Assembly (NCBI RefSeq): GCF_027244095.1
Contig: NC_069670.1
Span: forward strand, 19,581,820-19,645,819
Length of the DNA stretch: 64,000 nt
From: Hemicordylus capensis
Lineage: Eukaryota > Chordata > Lepidosauria > Squamata > Cordylidae
Direction of reading: 5' to 3'
This document shows positions 63,616-64,000 of the stretch, one piece after another. Position 1 is the first letter of the stretch. Every line of letters begins with the position of its first letter. A program made the position numbers and the translations under genes. The notes beneath the pieces were generated by a model. It was not told where the DNA came from. It did not search any database and saw nothing but the letters and a program-made list of their open reading frames with translations.

Positions 63616-64000
63616 TTATCCAGACATGGCTTCATACTGTGGGGCATCCGAAGAGTGAATCTGCTTTGCAGCAGATTCGCAGATTAATTTGGGGGATTAA
63701 ACGGACCGTTCACATAGGGTCGGCTCCTCTCTGCATTCCCTGCAGATCTTTTCCCTGTATGTGTTCCCACAGCTCTCTCCGGGTTTCCCCTCAAACCAAT
63801 CACATCCCAGAGGAGGAGGCGGGAGACCTTTTTCATTGTTGCTAGTTTGACAGTCGGTGTTCCGCAAGATTGACTAGTCAAAACAACGGAACGCTGTGCT
63901 GCTCCTCAACTCCTTTTCCTTGACTGCCCTTCACCAGCACAGTGCTGCAATGTCACTGCTGTCAGCTGCATTTTGCTGGTTGTGAGTTTCTAGAGGGAAA
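63616..64000. other. No gene recognised at the right edge
   Basis: Begins with a family C repeat end ('gcttcatactgtggggcatc', 'gcagcagattcgcagattaa'). A P-family leader would be expected about here or just outside; none is visible. Confidence 0.4.

Overview
The window looks like vertebrate, most likely squamate-reptile, DNA. Genes are split into short phase-1 exons with GT-AG introns. The rest is packed with non-LTR retrotransposons (L2-like, CR1-like and a third LINE family), three tRNA-derived SINE families, hAT-type DNA transposons and many short terminal-inverted-repeat elements. This repeat mixture is the basis of the squamate call; no gene fixes the species. I saw no rRNA, functional tRNA, CRISPR or bacterial feature.

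The coding content is an array of immunoglobulin-superfamily receptor genes. Each is built as leader exon, V-type Ig exon that already ends in a J-like strand, C1-like Ig exon, then a transmembrane exon with a membrane-proximal cysteine. Two families alternate. The M family lies on the minus strand: M1 at 9.5-14.4 kb, M2 at 31.3-37.7 kb, M3 at 43.3-47.7 kb, and a leader relic M4 at 63.0-63.1 kb. The P family lies on the plus strand: P1 at 15.4-21.7 kb, P2 at 38.9 kb, P3 at 48.4-58.9 kb. They sit head to head as pairs (M1/P1, M2/P2, M3/P3) whose start codons are 0.65-1.2 kb apart. Only M3/P3 is intact on both sides: I can spell out a 264-residue M3 and a 285-residue P3 with every splice site in phase. 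M1 and M2 are open but their partners are broken: P1 is a pseudogene and P2 is only a leader exon.

The layout suggests a germline-joined, non-rearranging receptor pair of T-cell-receptor or Ig-light-chain type. Both chains carry a cysteine just before the membrane, M3 has an arginine inside its membrane segment, and P3 has a short cytoplasmic tail ending in a YAEL tyrosine motif. Heterodimer formation, signalling and ligand are inference. All exon calls were made by eye from splice signals, reading phase and comparison among the copies; no transcript or database was available.

Between genes, 0-9 kb is repeats plus a purine tract and a pyrimidine tract. 22-31 kb holds duplicated flank, nested LINEs and a SINE split by a hAT element. 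39-43 kb is CR1-like LINE and duplicated flank. 51-56 kb, inside the long P3 V-C intron, contains a complete non-autonomous hAT element with a nested SINE. 59-64 kb is repeats and the M4 relic, which suggests that the array continues past the right edge.
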